Made by a program: the position numbers and the translations under genes. This document shows, in pieces, positions 23,103-37,955 of a stretch of 64,000 nt of DNA. The notes under the pieces are model-generated. The model ran no database searches. It saw nothing but the letters and a program-made list of their open reading frames with translations, and was not told the origin of the DNA. Numbering within the stretch: the first letter of the stretch is position 1; every line of letters begins with the position of its first letter. Source of the DNA: Mycteria americana (Eukaryota; Chordata; Aves; Ciconiiformes; Ciconiidae); the NCBI RefSeq assembly GCF_035582795.1, contig NC_134366.1:141518756-141582755 (forward strand), read 5' to 3'.

Positions 23103-25848
23103 GTAAGCGAGGTCTCTCGTCCCGTCGCAGGTCACCAGCTCCTTTCTGTACCTTGCCCAGTGGCGGGGGCTGCTTCAGTGCTGCTGTTACTGTGCCGAAT
23201 CTTGAGCTGGCAATATGACTTGCAAGGTTGCATCATGTGATTACAGGCAAAAGAAGCTTTAAAGTACACAGCCTGTTAAATTCCAGTAAAAAAGTTACTG
23301 CATATTTTAGAAGGAGCTTCTTACCGCACAGTTCACAATTAGTATGCCCATTTCAGCAATAAAAAGGTACCTAGGAAAAGAAAACGTGTGTATAAGTACA
23401 AAAAATATCAGAACAGAGCACTTAGACTGAATAATTAATACCATTTTATGTTATGCAACTATATATTTTAATAATCAAAGATGACTAAGGCTACAAATTC
23501 ATGTTTATTGACAAGGATGCATTTCTTAAGTCACTATTTAAAATGGATTTTTATGGCCGGTCTTAATAACCAAGAGGCAAAAATGTGTGGCACTGCTTGG
23601 ACATGGTGAAGACATGAGTTAAATGACCAAGACTACTCTCTAACTCCCTAGGCAAAAATGCGATAGAACTGTTGTTGAGGCAGAACAAAGAAAGAACTGT
23701 CCTATTCTCTCTGTATATGTACCATCTTTAAATGTGAGTAAAAGCATCAGTTAGTCTAAAAAAACAAAGTTAACAATTTGCCAGGCTCACAACACACTAC
23801 GAGTTTGCATTATGAGTTTACATAACTAATGATCATCATAGGTCCGCTCCCTAATGCTGATTTCAGCAGAAGTACTACCAGGAAACATGTTTTATACCAA
23901 AACATAACTTTTTCTCTCCTCATCTTTACCACTGAGGACAATTCCTTCTGCTTCACGTGGTTCTACTTCCTCTCAATTTTCTTCATGTTCTTACATAATT
24001 AATCACACTACTGAAAAATATTTTAATCCAAATAATCCAGCTTCCCTTCAAGAACTGTTTTCAATAGTGTGCTTAATAGTTTAAGCAGAAATATAGCCCA
24101 AACCGATTTGCTATCTTGACGCATGTAAGTTATATGCAACAACGAGCTTCATATACCTTCCTACTCTACCGCAGTCGCACCATGAAGTTTACTTAACATT
24201 TGAGAAAAAAAAAAAAAAGTTGTATCATGATTCTGCAGTAAGAACAGTATCTTCTTGTATTTCTGCATTGGCATGAGGGAGTGCTTCATATTCTTATAGT
24301 TTAACTATGCTTTCTGACCATAACTGTGCTAGCTGCAAAGTAAGCAGTTTCAGTCTGTTCTAGCTAAATGTCACACCCCAGATGGAGGTTGCTGCTCCTT
24401 CAGAGCTGCCGGTGAAGCTGCTCGTATAGTCACTCTCTAACCCAGCTCAATCAGGGTGAACCCAACTAACTTAAATAGTAACTCAGCAAAGAGGCTAGGG
24501 ATTGCACTCGTGAGCAGCCCAATGTAAATTCTGGTACCAAGAAAAGTGGCCAGAAGCTTAGGGCAAGATGAAAATTGTAATTTTTAGCTACCACAGATAC
24601 AGTTGGAAGAAAACGTATTAGCAAGGATCAAATTAAACACATTTATATTTTGCTTTCATAGGGCTGTTTCACAAATAGATGATTTTATATTTGAAAAGTG
24701 ACTAACACCACTAAGGTAATGCCCAACTAGTAATAAGAACTTTACAGGGTGACTTAATCCAGTGTAAAGTGACTTGAGATCAGAATATGCCTCAGGATGA
24801 TTTCCACGGTGATTATTTGAAAAGAACACCAAAAAAATCCACTAAAAAGTCCATTCTTTAAACATTCCCAAAAGAATTTCTGAATGTGAAAGATGGAAAA
24901 TTTTAAGCAATAATAACTAAACTTCTATGAAACAAAAAAGAAACTCCTATTTTATGGGTTTTGTACCTGCGCTGGGTAGACTCCAATTCATAATTGAAAG
25001 ATTTATTTATTCAGAATTGAGTAGGAGAACTCTTAAGAGCAGTGTGAAAATACCTTGCAGGCCTCATCTTTCTCCTTTTTTTTTCCATCACTCATTATAA
25101 AAATACTGCACGGTGATCTGTTTATTCCCAAATGGACTGACCAGGAAGAAATAAGTTTACAGTGAATCCACTTTTTCTTTTTCTTTCTTTTTTCCCTAAG
25201 TTATCCTGCGTATTGCTCCCTATTTGGACCAGACACACTTTTATTTAGTACTCTCTATACCTTATTCACATCTGTCAACAAAAAATGCACATCGCAGTCA
25301 CACACCAAGGCACAAGTCACAAAACTCACAGAAAAAGTAAAAGAAATGATATTTATATGTCATTTCAATAGTCAGGGGAGAAGAAGTGTCCCAGTCCCTC
25401 TTTCTAAAAATAATGCTTCATACAGGTGTCATCTCTGTATTTCACTGGAGTTATCAAAAGAAAAAAAGTTGTCATTTATGGAAGTTGCTTCCTGCTATTG
25501 GAATAAAATGATCTGCTTTAAATCACAGTTCAGTTCGTCCATACCTTTCTTCCATGAAAATCACTCTTACGTGTAGGGAAATGGGAAAAAACAGCTACAT
25601 TAGCCCACCATCAACCTATCTGATCTACAGAAATAACACACATAAACTCTCTTCTGGTCATCTATTCCTATCAAAAATGGATTGAAAGTATTTATTACAT
25701 CTTATGAAAACAGAATGAAAAAGAACAAAACCAGCTACTCCTGCCACCCATAGCAATGATGAGCTGATAAATAACCTCACCATATTGTCTTGTCAGGCAC
25801 AACTAATAGAGATGAAGAAGTCTCTAATTAGGGCATTAATTCCACACT

Positions 25849-25866
25849 GCACTGCAGTTGCAGTGC
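25849..25866. repeat. 18-bp near-perfect palindrome
   Basis: GCACTGCA and its reverse complement TGCAGTGC separated by GT. A PstI-like CTGCAG core lies inside. No function assigned. Confidence 0.8.
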
Positions 25867-26021
25867 GACCTCCCTTTCACTGACAGGTGCGATACGTGGG
25901 TGCAAATTTCTTGGCACCCGCAATCTACTCTTTTGCATTTACATTGCTAAGCAACATCATTACTTTGATTGACTTATGTACAGTGCTACACTTTCACCTC
26001 TTAGGTACAGAAAGAAAAGAT

Positions 26022-26100
26022 TGATTCCGATTTCTGTGCCACAGTTTTACACAGATGTAGATCCAATTCATTAAGTGCACTTACTCCTAATTTACAGTCA
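26022..26100 (-). repeat. Possible ancient amniote SINE fragment
   Basis: Minus strand reads TGACTGTAAATTAGGAGTAA then GTGCACTTAATGAATTGGAT and CTACATCTGTGTAAAACTGT, matching the pattern 'GTAAATCAGGAGTAACTCC.TTGA..T...TGGA..TACA.C.GTGTAAAACTG' of old amniote SINEs. Confidence 0.5.
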
Positions 26101-26389
26101 CGGAAGAAAAATAATTTTCTTGATTACCCTCCTATTTAGAAAGCTCTAACTCTTTTGAATAGAATAAAGTTACACTGGTCTAAAACTCGCATGACAGTTC
26201 GGGGCATAGTTACATGTATTTTTTCACAAGAAGATGGCAGCTGTCCTCAAAGTGTAATGCGAGTTAACTAGGAAAAGGTGATTGACTGATGCTGAGGTTA
26301 ATTGCTTGTTGGCATGCTAGAAAGCCTATGCTAACAAGTGCTGCTTATAACTAACAAGTGCCAATTATTTCCTTATATTCTAGTACACA

Positions 26390-26460
26390 TTATATTATGC
26401 TAGGCACTATCCAAACATCCAGAAAGATCCAGGCGTCCCTGCCCTGGTCTGATGAGTTAA
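26390..26460 (+). repeat. Possible ancient amniote SINE fragment
   Basis: TATGCTAGGCACTATCCAAA followed by CATCCAGAAAGATCC and CGTCCCTGCCC resembles the 'TTAGGTGCTGTACAAACAC.GA.AAAGA...GTCCCTGCCCC' tail seen in many amniote SINE relics. Confidence 0.5.
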
Positions 26461-29400
26461 TGATTTAAGAAAACTGTGCTAGCTACTGATGAAAACGGCT
26501 TGGTGCATGTTGCTTATCACAGATGTATAATATATATAATATTCATATAATATTATAACACAGAAAGCCTTTGGTAAAGTTATCAATGCACTGAACATAT
26601 ATTCATAACGAAAGTATAAATAGCTGTCTGATCATAAACTTCGTTTTCTCTGTTGCCGACCAAAAGCTTACACTAACAGATAATGCTTATTATGTTATTA
26701 TTAGAAGCCAGTGAAATGTTTGAAAGTGCTGATATTTTAATCCTGTTTCTACATCTATGTGTGGAAAAAAAACATTTTCTATATATAATTGGTGACCGAG
26801 TGTACCTATGAGCCTGACAAAACTTCCCACCTAATAGGTAGATTAGTATGTAAAATATTGCCTAATATTTGTATAATGCATTCACCTGGCTTGAAAATAT
26901 GCTGACAGAACTAGAATGCATAACATCATCCATTGTTAAATTGATATTAAATTCATAATTTTGTTCCTGAAGCACCAGTAAATACCAATTTTAATTGCAT
27001 TAATAAAATGTGAATTATGAAAGTGGAATTGTACTGACTAATACAGATTTTCACTATGATAATAATGATTTAAAATAAGATTAAAAAGTAACAGCTCCTA
27101 AAGAAAGAGGAAGTTAATGTACCGAAAATAATAGTGCAAAGCCAGGCTGCTCCCCCACCCTAGACAAGTCATCTACCTTGTACCAGTTGGAATAAAACAA
27201 GCAAAGTTGACCTGAGTAGGGAAAATACTAGTCTTTTGGGGGTTTTTTGCAAGAAATCTTACAGTGCTTGGTAAAACTGCATGCCTTATCTGTTACTCCT
27301 TGTCTAATTTCAACATAAATGTATGTAATGGCATCACGACATAGTATTAAAGTTGAAAGCCTTTGGAAATGCATTAATTGTGAAAGCTGGGAATTATAAC
27401 AGCCTCTTTCCCTTTTCTAACTGTGAAGACATAGAATGTGTCAAGTATGTTGGTAGTCTGTTGAAAAAGGTAAAAAGTGCCTAAGCTACAGTTTGCTCTC
27501 TCCTAGTCCTGCAGTGCAGAGAGCGTTTCAGCATACTGCTATCCCAAGAATTCAAAATAATGCAACAAATACGGCTTGTTCAGTAGGCACAGGCGTTCAG
27601 AACAGGGTTGGGTGGTGACCATAAAAAGGAAAAGATTTAAGAAAATCTAAAAATGTTAAAATTGTATTTGCAAATACAGCATCAGTATTCCTAGACTGTT
27701 TTAGAATAGATATGTACATTTCTGTACCCATCAAACACTTAATAAAAGATAGCTCCTCTAGGCAATTTGCAAACTATAGTTTCATCTAGATATATGTCAG
27801 TGTAAATCAGGAACCTTCAGTTCTCAGTTTTTCTAAACAAGTATGCCATAATCTTTCCTAGCCCTGTTTCCGTCAGACCCTCATAAATCTACCACATTGC
27901 TCTGTCTCCTCAGAATGCAGTCAAATTCACAAATATTTTAAAGGTATAGTGAAATACACATATAGCAAGTCTATCATCCTAGTAGGAGTTAGTAATTTCC
28001 TTCACCTGCAGTATATATTTCATTTTAACACATCTTTAATAGACACCAACTAATCATGTTTAAAGGCTACTTCTTTATTATTGCCCTTTATCCATAAACT
28101 GCTCTTTTCTCTGACCTTAATATATAAGGTGAAGATAGGCAATTGTTCCGTATAAATGCTTACATACATGATTTTGATTTTAGGATATGTAAGGTAGAAC
28201 TAGTTTGGCTGGACATAGCTGATATTTTTCTTAATTTTCAAGTGCCATTGTTGAATATTTTTTTTTTGTTCTAAACCATCTAATACTCTCAGAAATACTG
28301 ATGACCCTAAAATTCAATGCCTTTATTTTTTTCTATATCCTGTATTTTATAAAAGAATAAATACATAATGACATTTATAATTTCAGATCTTTTAAGAATA
28401 AAGTACTATGTGAAATTTATAATATAAAAATTCCCTTTTCCTGGAATTACAGTTTTGTATTTATTGAATGCGTTCACAGGCTCCCTTAGGATGTGAAATG
28501 TATGGAAATATATGTGCATTACTAAAGAAAGAACTAAATTTATTCTTTCCCCACATCATGCTCTTCTTTGCAGTAGAGGTTTTTAATTCAACACAGAGCT
28601 AGAATGAGATGGAGCCAATTTCCTGGTCTATATGTGTGACAAATGCTAAAAGTGGCACAAGATTAACAAATTAGTTGATGTATATATCTTTAAAGATTTT
28701 TTTACTATGTCCCAAATCAAAATACATGCTTTATGTGAAATGAAGATTTCTTTAGAGCTGAGTATTAAACAGGAATCTTATATATTCCTGTAATTTTAAG
28801 ACGGAATGATGGCACGTATGACAACTAAAGAACAGCAACCTGAAAAAAATGTATAAGGTGGCTTTTATGGCACATCACTCTAATAATAACAACTTTTAGT
28901 GCTATAAATTGTATATTTAGTGATTAAATCTGATATTTTAATAAGAAATTTGCTGTGGAAAAGTTAATTATTTCAGTACACAAGTATTTCTCTTATGCAT
29001 GAATATTGACAATGTATTAACTACCAAAATATGAAATTCTTTCTTGTTAAGCCATGTGTCAGATAGAAGCTTTTTTTAAAGTGTGTATGGAGAGATCTAC
29101 AGTATAGACATGTGTGTCATTATAGAAAGGTTTCTTTATGATGGTTTGAAATAAAAAGTATGGAACTTGACCTTTTTAGCTGACATAGTAATCACCTACT
29201 TGATGTAATCCAGATATCTAACACCAAACAATAAAAACATCTGTGACAACAAAACCATGTAAAGCTTGTGGAATTATTTAATTTTTAAAAAAACGATAGC
29301 AATATTTAATAATCACATAAGCCTGGATTGGTTCTTCTTACACAAAAACTTTTGCGCTTTGCAAATGCTACTTTTAAAGGGCTATTAACTTAGATGTGAA

Positions 29401-31709
29401 AGCTTTTTAAGCTCTCATGCATATGTTTTGGAGTTACCTCATTCATTCTGCTTTTAGGACCTTGTCATAGTCCACCTGTTTTGCTTTTGCTTAAATTACA
29501 TCAAAATAATAGCTTTCTTTAGAGAAAAAAAAAAAATCCTACATTTCTACTGACTGTATCCAAACATGATAATATGCTTAAAATTCAAGAGGAGCCACAT
29601 TCAGGTTGCATGTCTCAGTCACCCAATCTCCCTTTCACATATCTGTTCATGTTGACAGACTATGTCATAATACATCAACAGAAAGATCAGCATAGAAGAA
29701 CAAAAATTCATCGCCTGACAGCAAGAGGAAAACTGATTTCTACTATTAAATTAGCAAAAATATACCAATACTTCACTACCAATAAGGACACCATGGCTAA
29801 AAGCATTCACCATATTATAATTTTGAATGAGCATTGGGAATTTTTTGTTTCAATAATCTTTAAACACAAAAAAGGGGGAGAAGAGGGTGGACTCAAGGAT
29901 GTCTACATCTTTACAAGTAAAGAATTGATTTCTGCCAAACTATGGCGTTCCATTTTGGTTTTCTTAATTTTTTAAATATTAGTTCTAAATATTCATTTAA
30001 TTAGAGAGCACTGAGTACTGTTTTTGCAGTGTTCATTTCTGACAGGCTTTTTCTTACGAGGTCAAGGAGACATGTGGAAAATGCTCTGTATCAATAGAGT
30101 GCATCAGCTTCTTTATATCTGAGAATTTCTACTCATGTAAAAAGTATTCTGACTTGCTCATTGCTAGATATAATTTTAATATCCTATATTGAGCAATGGT
30201 GTTTCACTAAGAATTTAACAATACCTGGAATAAATAATGTCTTTTGCAGCCTGGGGCAACATCTGCCACTTATGCATTAATTCTGCCCCTGTTTGAACAC
30301 TCTACAACATATGCACTTCTCTTTTGTCTGTTATCCTAGAGTTGTGTTATTCCCAAATATTGACATCATCTACTTTTATCAGCACTAACTGCTCTGAAGC
30401 TTCCTAGTCTCATGCTCAGCTCTATTTCTTTCTATTGATTATCTTCCTCACTCCAGCAGGTAGCTAGCCAGCGAGGCTGTCCTGAGAAATAGCTTCCAAT
30501 GACTTTATACGCACAATTTACACGGAATTGTTTAAAGAAGATATTAGCCTCAATACAAATCAGTGAACCTCATTTAGTCAATACACTGCACAATTCAGCT
30601 GTTGGCACCCTGTCACATGTTAGTCTTTAAAGTCAACTACCATACCCAATCTGCACATTAGCCATAGTATTTAGTTTCATATTAAAATGAGGCTAGTTTT
30701 TCACTTTTCTTTTTGAAATCTATTCAATATACTTTTTACATCACCTCATTGAACCATATGATAGTAATATAATTTTAAGTATAAAAACCTGAGATTAAAT
30801 GCTTGATTTTTGACAGTGTCCTTAAATATAATAAATTCAAAGGGAAATACTGTTAAGTTAAAATGGAGTGTTTTTCATTAAGTCCAATCAAATGGTAGAC
30901 AACAAAGGATCTTTTATTTGAGAATATGAAGTGAAAATGAAAACCAGAAAACCTTTACTAAGAAAAGGTCTAGCTAAATTATGTTGGAAGGAGGTCTCCA
31001 GATTGAACCTGGGTGTTTCTTTTGCTAAAAATGAATTAAACTAAGATGCACTATGGGAGAATAACTTACAAAGAAGGAAAACCTAGTGCTTTATAAAGAT
31101 GAAAACAGGGCCTAAATACAGTTAAGTTAGAATAAAAACTACAAAGAAAGATCAAATATTAAAAAAAAAAAAACCTTACTGTAGCACCTAAACTATTCTT
31201 TTATCATCAGGACAAGGAAATTTGGGGAATTTTTTTTACCCCTTTTGCATTCCACAGCAGGGCTCTAAAACCCTAGTTGGACATTTATATGAAAATAATC
31301 TTTTCCTTTTAGCCTACCAGACTATGATCTAAACTGTGATTTAGACTACATCTAAAAGATAGAAGAAAAACAAAGTATATGTGCTTATCCCTGAGTCTGT
31401 TACTTGAGAAGTAAGATATCTCTTCTGTTGTTTTCAATCTGTATTAGACTCACATGTTTTAGTGTATTTAGCATATCCATGATGTTTATACTACAATTTC
31501 CATGGGCATCCTTTGACAGAAGGTTAAAAATAGGTGTTGTTCCTAATTTTTGGAAGAAAAATACTTGGTTTTGCTGTAGTTGGCAAAGAAATGTTTACAC
31601 CTTTCCTCTAATGTGTTGCTCTTATAAAGCAAAAATGCATAGACAACCTGCAAGGATTCATGGCTATTATCTTTTGCAGGAGGCAAAAAAAAATAGGCAT
31701 AGGAGTATT

Positions 31710-31728
31710 AAAAAAAAAAAAAAAAAAA
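31710..31728. repeat. Poly(A) tract, 19 A
   Basis: Uninterrupted A run followed by an A/C-rich segment (ACAAACCAAAAACCAAACAG). No recognisable retroposed sequence upstream. Confidence 0.9.
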
Positions 31729-33974
31729 CAAACCAAAAACCAAACAGAAATCCCTGTTTTATAATACATAATCAATATTTTAGAAAATGCAAAAGGAAAA
31801 ATGCAGAGTCCTTTTTAAGTCCTGAGGAGCAGCCGTCTGGACTTACCAATACACATGTAAACGCTTTTGAGAGAAGGTGAAAATTATGTAACTAGTTATC
31901 CACTGGGAATAATGATATTGGGCAATAGGCTTTATCCTAAATGTTGGTAATTTGAATATAAAAATAGAAGCATTTTGTATGACCTCTGCTCCCTGCTCTT
32001 TTCCCTTTAAAGCTCAGTGAGTGGTAGCTGAGGTTCTGAACCCCAGGTAGGGGAGAGATGCTGAAAGATGACCAGCCTAGCCTTCCTAATACATCTTCGT
32101 ATGCACACACACTCACTCGCTCTCACTCACATACACACATTTATCGCAACCTGACACTCATAGAAAAGCCTTTTCCCTTGTCTAAGCTTCTACAAGGGAC
32201 ATTTCAGAAACCAAAGGAAAAAAAAAAGGCAGTGAGGACAAATAGCTGCATATTTAGGCAGCAAAAAGGCAGGTGTGGTATGGGAATTCCTAGTGTTCGT
32301 GTCTGCTGCTCTGTGTTCGGTGCTGAAGGATTTGAGGGCTATTTTCCATGGGTCTAAATATGCTTAGGATAAGTGCACTTGGAAAGAGAAATCTTCCAGA
32401 TACTGTTCGGTCTATTTACCTGGGTAGATCTGCTTATTTAAAATAAAAGTTACGCTGTCCTTCAGCTGCTGTCTTCCATGCATGTACCTACCCATTAACT
32501 ATTATTCTCTTCCAATTACATTAGTAATTACTAAAGTAGATGTAAATTCTTTTACTTATTTATTATATGAATTACATCTTGGGAAATCTTACTAAATGTT
32601 TATATGCATTCAGTACTTAAATATGTTATAATAGTTCTACTGTAACATTTCCTGTGAAAAGACAGCATGAACCGATAGTATGTTAGTACTTACATCAGTC
32701 ATGTCTTATAAGGAATGATAGATAGAATTGTAGTTGGAAATGTAGTTAATTTGAAGTTTATTTCTAAAAATCCTAGTCTTTTAAAGTTACCTCTGTGTTA
32801 CATACTAATATGGAATAAATATTCTGGGTAAGCAAGTGTAGTGATGTAAATAAGCACACAATGAGCCGTACAGCATTTTTGGGAAGATACAGCATGTACA
32901 CTAAAACAACATACGCACTCTAAAAGTTTACAAAGCTACGTTGATGTAGCTGTTTTCTTAAGGAATTAAAAATATTTTTAATGATTATTACCCGTGTCTG
33001 CTTTCATTGTGACAGGAAAAAAACGCACAAAATTTCTTACCATTGCTCATCCTAGCTATGCTCATTATTAGAGATACATGGATTTAGTATGTGCTTAAGT
33101 TAAGCTATAATGATCACCTTTTCCATACTGTCTTAAAATGGTAACTGGGCATGAAAAAAACCCTAGGAAGTAGATTAGTACTATTTAATATTTAGGAGAA
33201 AGGACAAGTTTTCTACTTGAAAGTATTTGTAGCCCAAACAAATGTATTATTTTGTTTCTTTAATGCTGATATTTATACTTTCAGATCTCAGGATTTCTTT
33301 GAAATAGGTCCTTACTACACAAAAAGGTGCACATGAATAATTTACGGTCAAGTTTTCTTAGCTATTTATATTGAGAATATACTATGAAAAATACCTAATG
33401 GGGAAAAAAAAGACTAATTAAATAACATTGTCTTCCCCCAAAAGCATCATTATTAAAATATGATTTTGTTATTTATCAGTAGACATTCTTCGTTTCTCTG
33501 CTTGATTAGCTTTTGATTAATGCTCATAAATTTAAATTCAGACATACTTAGCCTCTTTGATTTTTAGACTGATGTCAGTCAGCATTAGTGTATCAATTTT
33601 TCATCAGAAAATAGAGATGCATGTTAAAACCACTTTAACAAACATGGAGTCTCTACATGGGCCATATTATCAAATGCTAATTGTATCCTTAAGATAAGCA
33701 TTAACTGGGAAAAAAAATCAAACTGTTTACAGAGCATGTGAATCTCAACTGGACATAAAACTGCCTACTTTGCTTCCCATTTTCCTTCTTCACTCTCACA
33801 GTTGTTTATGCAGTACATGGAAATATTATAAAACTATTAAAGATACTTTAATTAAAGGTATTCGCCCGGCATGACTAGCTTGGGATAAATATGTCAGCAT
33901 AACTATCCAGGAACCAGTGGTTGCGTGCCAATTCATGCTGTGTAGTTTTAAGAACATGTATGTAGCGTGCTTTT

Positions 33975-34067
33975 TGTGTGTGTGTGTGTGTCTATGAAAG
34001 AGTTTGTCTGCATGTTTGTATATACCTCATTTCGTTACCACTGAGAGTGTGTGTGTGTGTGTGTGTG
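33975..34067. repeat. Two (GT)n microsatellites
   Basis: (TG)n at 33975-33991 and (GT)n at 34047-34067, separated by about 55 bases of mixed sequence. Alternating purine/pyrimidine can adopt Z-DNA. Confidence 0.95.
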
Positions 34068-34674
34068 CGTAGCCTAGTGAGAAAAGTGAGAGTAAGGTCT
34101 GAGGGTGGAAATGAACAGCATTGCTTTTTGGAAGAGCCCTACTTGACCAAAGTCCTGCCCTCCAGTTTGAGAGAGGAGGGTGGGAAGGGGCACTACGAGA
34201 GGCATTGCAAGACAGGTCTGATACTGCAGCCCACTGAAGTCACTTGTAGTTAGCAAGCATGTTTTAAAGGGAAGTTTTAGATATACAGTGCTTAAAATCC
34301 TTTGAGCCATATTAAAGGAATCACAGCCCCACAAATCAGGCTTACTAATAAGACTACCTTTTGGGGTTTAAAGTTAAGTGGCAAACCAGATGCACTATTT
34401 CACTGAAATTCTAAAGATAATTCTAAAATGATGCTCAGCTGATGTAATATGTTATTTTGTGTTCACAAGATGAAGTGGAATTTAAATTTTAAAAAGGGGA
34501 AAAGATTTTGAAGAGTTTTGAGGGAGGCCTATTTAGCTTCCAGCTAATTTAAAAATTAGTCTTGGCTGTCTTCTCACTCCATCAGTCCTTGAATCAAAAT
34601 TCCAAATCAGAATCTATTATTTTCTTACCCATGTTAAGCAGCACTAAGTAGAGTGAAAGGCTTTTATTTACATT

Positions 34675-34745
34675 AAGGAACCAATCCTACAGTTTTCACA
34701 CAGGAAAAACACCCTTTGGAGTCAATAGCAATTTACACAATTTAT
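34675..34745 (-). repeat. Possible ancient amniote SINE fragment
   Basis: Plus strand reads AAGGAACCAATCCTACAGTT, then ACACAGGAAAAACACCC and TTTGGAGTCAATAGCAATTT, matching 'CCAATCCTGCA....ACTCAGGCAAAACTCCCATTGAAGTCAATGGCAGTTT' of MIR1_Amn-like repeats. Confidence 0.5.
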
Positions 34746-35955
34746 CTTAGTATGTACAAAGCTTAAAGACTGTAAGTCACAAAGTAAATTCAATATTTAC
34801 CATACTTCTACCAAAAAAACTTTCATTTTTCAACAGTACTGAATACCTTTTCTTACATTAGATTTCACTGCGTTTCAGAAACACACCAGAACAGAGCACA
34901 ACTTGCAGTGTCAGTGTTCCCTCTCTCCCTCTTTCTCCCTCTACCTATACCATTTTGATTTTAAATTTGCTGGAGCCTATTTAGTTTATAAATAACCTTA
35001 AACTGTTGAACTGTTCACTAGTTTATTTGAACAGGAGACAATGTTATTGAAACAAATCTAGTTAACAAGGTAATTAGCTTTTGCAATGTTCCTCAGAAGG
35101 CTGGAAACCAACAGTTCACCACTGCGCTATACAAATAGCAGTATGTAATGTTAAGCCTATGGTTAAGAGTGTTTCTATCGAAGCTGACCGGTTGCATTAC
35201 CAGCAAAGGTATTGTTTTTAAAAAGTATCCAAGGGCCACCTAAAACTAATTAATTCACTAGAAGTGGAAGAATGAAAATATTTTCCAATAGTAACCCACT
35301 GTAAAAATGTAGGCTATTGCTGGTGTTGAAAAGATGGGGCTGGAACCAAGAAAATCCTTTTTCTTGCTTCCACAAAAGGCTTTGGGCCTAATTATTTTTA
35401 AGTATAATCCAGCCAACATCTTCTCATGCTTAGCTGCACTGAGTGACACTATTTGTGATGCCCAGTCTGCTGAAACTGAGCAGGTTGCTGTCAGTTTAAA
35501 AATGACTATAATAAAAGTGACCATGAAGATGGATCTTGTGATTTTGCGTTTCTAATCAGTCATCTGTGAAGAACACTTTTGCTTTGATTCAGCAGACTGG
35601 TGACAGCCATGATTGATAGTGCATGAGGATGAAAAAAGGTTATTAACTGTCTTCCTATTAAACTCAATGTATTACCCCTCTAGGTGCATCTCATACTTTA
35701 ACTTAAAGTACTTACTCAGGTAAGGTCAAGAATGAACTCTATAAACACAGTATCCATCCTGTTGTAGATGAACCAGGAACTCTAATGTTAAATTTTGAAA
35801 GTTCAGCATTAAAGCATATCTGAATCCTGCTACCTTAATTACTGTGCCAAAACCAAAAACTGAGCAGACCTTTGTATGCATCTAAATATATAGCTACACA
35901 CAAACAATTTTGTGCAAAAAAGGGACAGATCAATTGCTTCTGTGTGTTTGTGCAT

Positions 35956-35969
35956 ACACACACACACAC
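35956..35969. repeat. Short (AC)7 microsatellite
   Basis: Seven AC units after a TGTGTGTTTGTGCAT segment. Confidence 0.9.
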
Positions 35970-37892
35970 GTATATTTTACTTATTACAATAGTCCCAAAA
36001 TAGAAGTTTGAATAATGTTATGTTAACAAAAGAAATGTGGAACGGGGATATGAAGTGTCTGTGGGGCTAAAGTATGAATCTTACGCAGAAAACAGCATTT
36101 TACCTGCCGGTAGTTAACTTCATTATTAACTGGATCAGGTGCAATTTAATAATTTATGAAGGCATGGTATTAAAAGGAAATCCGAATGTTTTAGCATAAA
36201 TGTAAAAATATCTATTTGTTGCCTTACAACATGTTTTAGTTTTAGTGTTTATTTCCTTCTTTCTACTGACAATTATCTTATCAATCAATACTCACAACTA
36301 TAACTATCTCCTGAAAAAGAAAGGAAAATGGCACATATATTCAGTTTTAAAATAATTATTTGGTGGAAATACTGATTCCTAGGGTATCTCTAATTTCTAA
36401 GGATGTCTCTGTGAAGAGATAATCTTAAAGGAGTTTAAGGACAAAAGGGTAGAATACGTTTCCTGTGTTCATTATTATTACTGACACCAGAAATGAACTG
36501 AAAGGGGAAAGTTGTCCACGTTGTGCACGCAGGTTAGCATCTTTTTAGATTCACAAGTTTATTTGGGGAGTAAATATTAAAAAATCATGTGATCACCGTT
36601 TTAGAATTAGGTATTTTACAATCACTTCTTCATAATCAATAGCATTTTAGATTTTTAAATTGATTTTATCTTTACAAATAAATCTCAGATGCTCTTTGAA
36701 TTTGTTTATGCATATGCTACATTACAATCATTTTCTGTTAAAAATAAGTAGACCAAAAGATCAAAAATCTTATGACTCTAAGTACAGTGTGCACACTGTC
36801 ATCTGAAGGAATGTGCATACACACTTGTTTAAAATAAGCTCTTTCCACATCATATAGATCTCCCCCAAAATATATACATTCCATATTTGTCTTTCAGAGT
36901 ACTAAAACATACTTTTAAATTTAGTTTTATAATAGTCCTTCATTTCCTCTTTTAAATGATATAAAAAATATCCCTGCACTCATTAAAATCATTTCAGAGG
37001 GAAGCAAGAACATTATTCCAAGCTAGATCATTTTGGAGAAAGAAGGAAAAAGTCTATCTCTATCTTGACTATTCTATAATGCACTGTCACGCATAAAGTC
37101 TGCAACATAAGTATGTATTTTAATTTTTTCAAGGTGTTGAATATCAGTAGTCCCTTTTATTTTTAAACAATTTTTTTAAAAGCATTAATAGTGGGTTAAA
37201 AAGAATTCAGAGTAAATATAATCTACCTAATATGATGATGCTATCTCACAAGAAATGTTAAACAATCCTCTGTAAGAGCTTTATTTCTGGAAAGTGTGTT
37301 CCTTTCAGGTGTGGACTTGGGAATAGGCACCAATTTTCCCTTCAGTAACATTTCTGCTTTATAATAAATTGCAATCCTGTTGTAGCCCCGTGTGGATTTA
37401 CAACTGGCAGGCTTTCTCTCTGACAATTTGGGGTCACTGTGGATATAGGTGAGCAATAATTTCAGGGGTGATGGAGATATTGACAGAATTTAACAGTCTA
37501 AGTTCCTGGGCAAATATTTGTAAAATGTACACTTGTACATTGGGTTTTAGTTAATAAGACTTTTGGATGATACTGTTTGCCTTGTTTGTGGATTGTATTT
37601 TGTCTGAAACTATCTAAAATATTCATTTCCATTTGTGCCTGTGTCGGTACTGCAAAAGGTTTAAAGTAAAAGCTATCGTTCCTCCCTGAGATTTAAGCAC
37701 ATTTAAGCAAAACAGAAAGTTATAGCTATTAGAGGCTTAGTTCAAAAAACATATAGCGCGCTTTTAGCAAACCCGAATTATATGAGCTAGGTTACAATGT
37801 TTGCTTTGGGTAGCCTTATAGGTGCCTGGAACAGGTAAAGCCATTTTATCAGACTTCACACCAAACGGAGGCCCTGACGGTAGCGAGAGTTT

Positions 37893-37955
37893 CTGACGAT
37901 GGGCCAGATCTACATTTACTCACTCAAGAAGGGACTGGCAGGATCGGGCCCACTC
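37893..37955 (+). repeat. Possible ancient amniote SINE fragment
   Basis: GATGGGCCAGATCTACATTT, ACTCACTCAAGAAGGGACTG and GCAGGATCGGGCCC preserve the 'ACTCA......GGGA.T...GCAGGATCGGGCCC' end typical of old bird and reptile SINE relics. Confidence 0.5.

Noticed and set aside
29574-29975. 133-codon open frame
   Set aside because: No recognisable family or splice sites; AT-rich codon content like its surroundings.
31404-31880. 158-codon open frame
   Set aside because: Continues through a 19-base A run (poly-Lys) with no domain; not gene-like.
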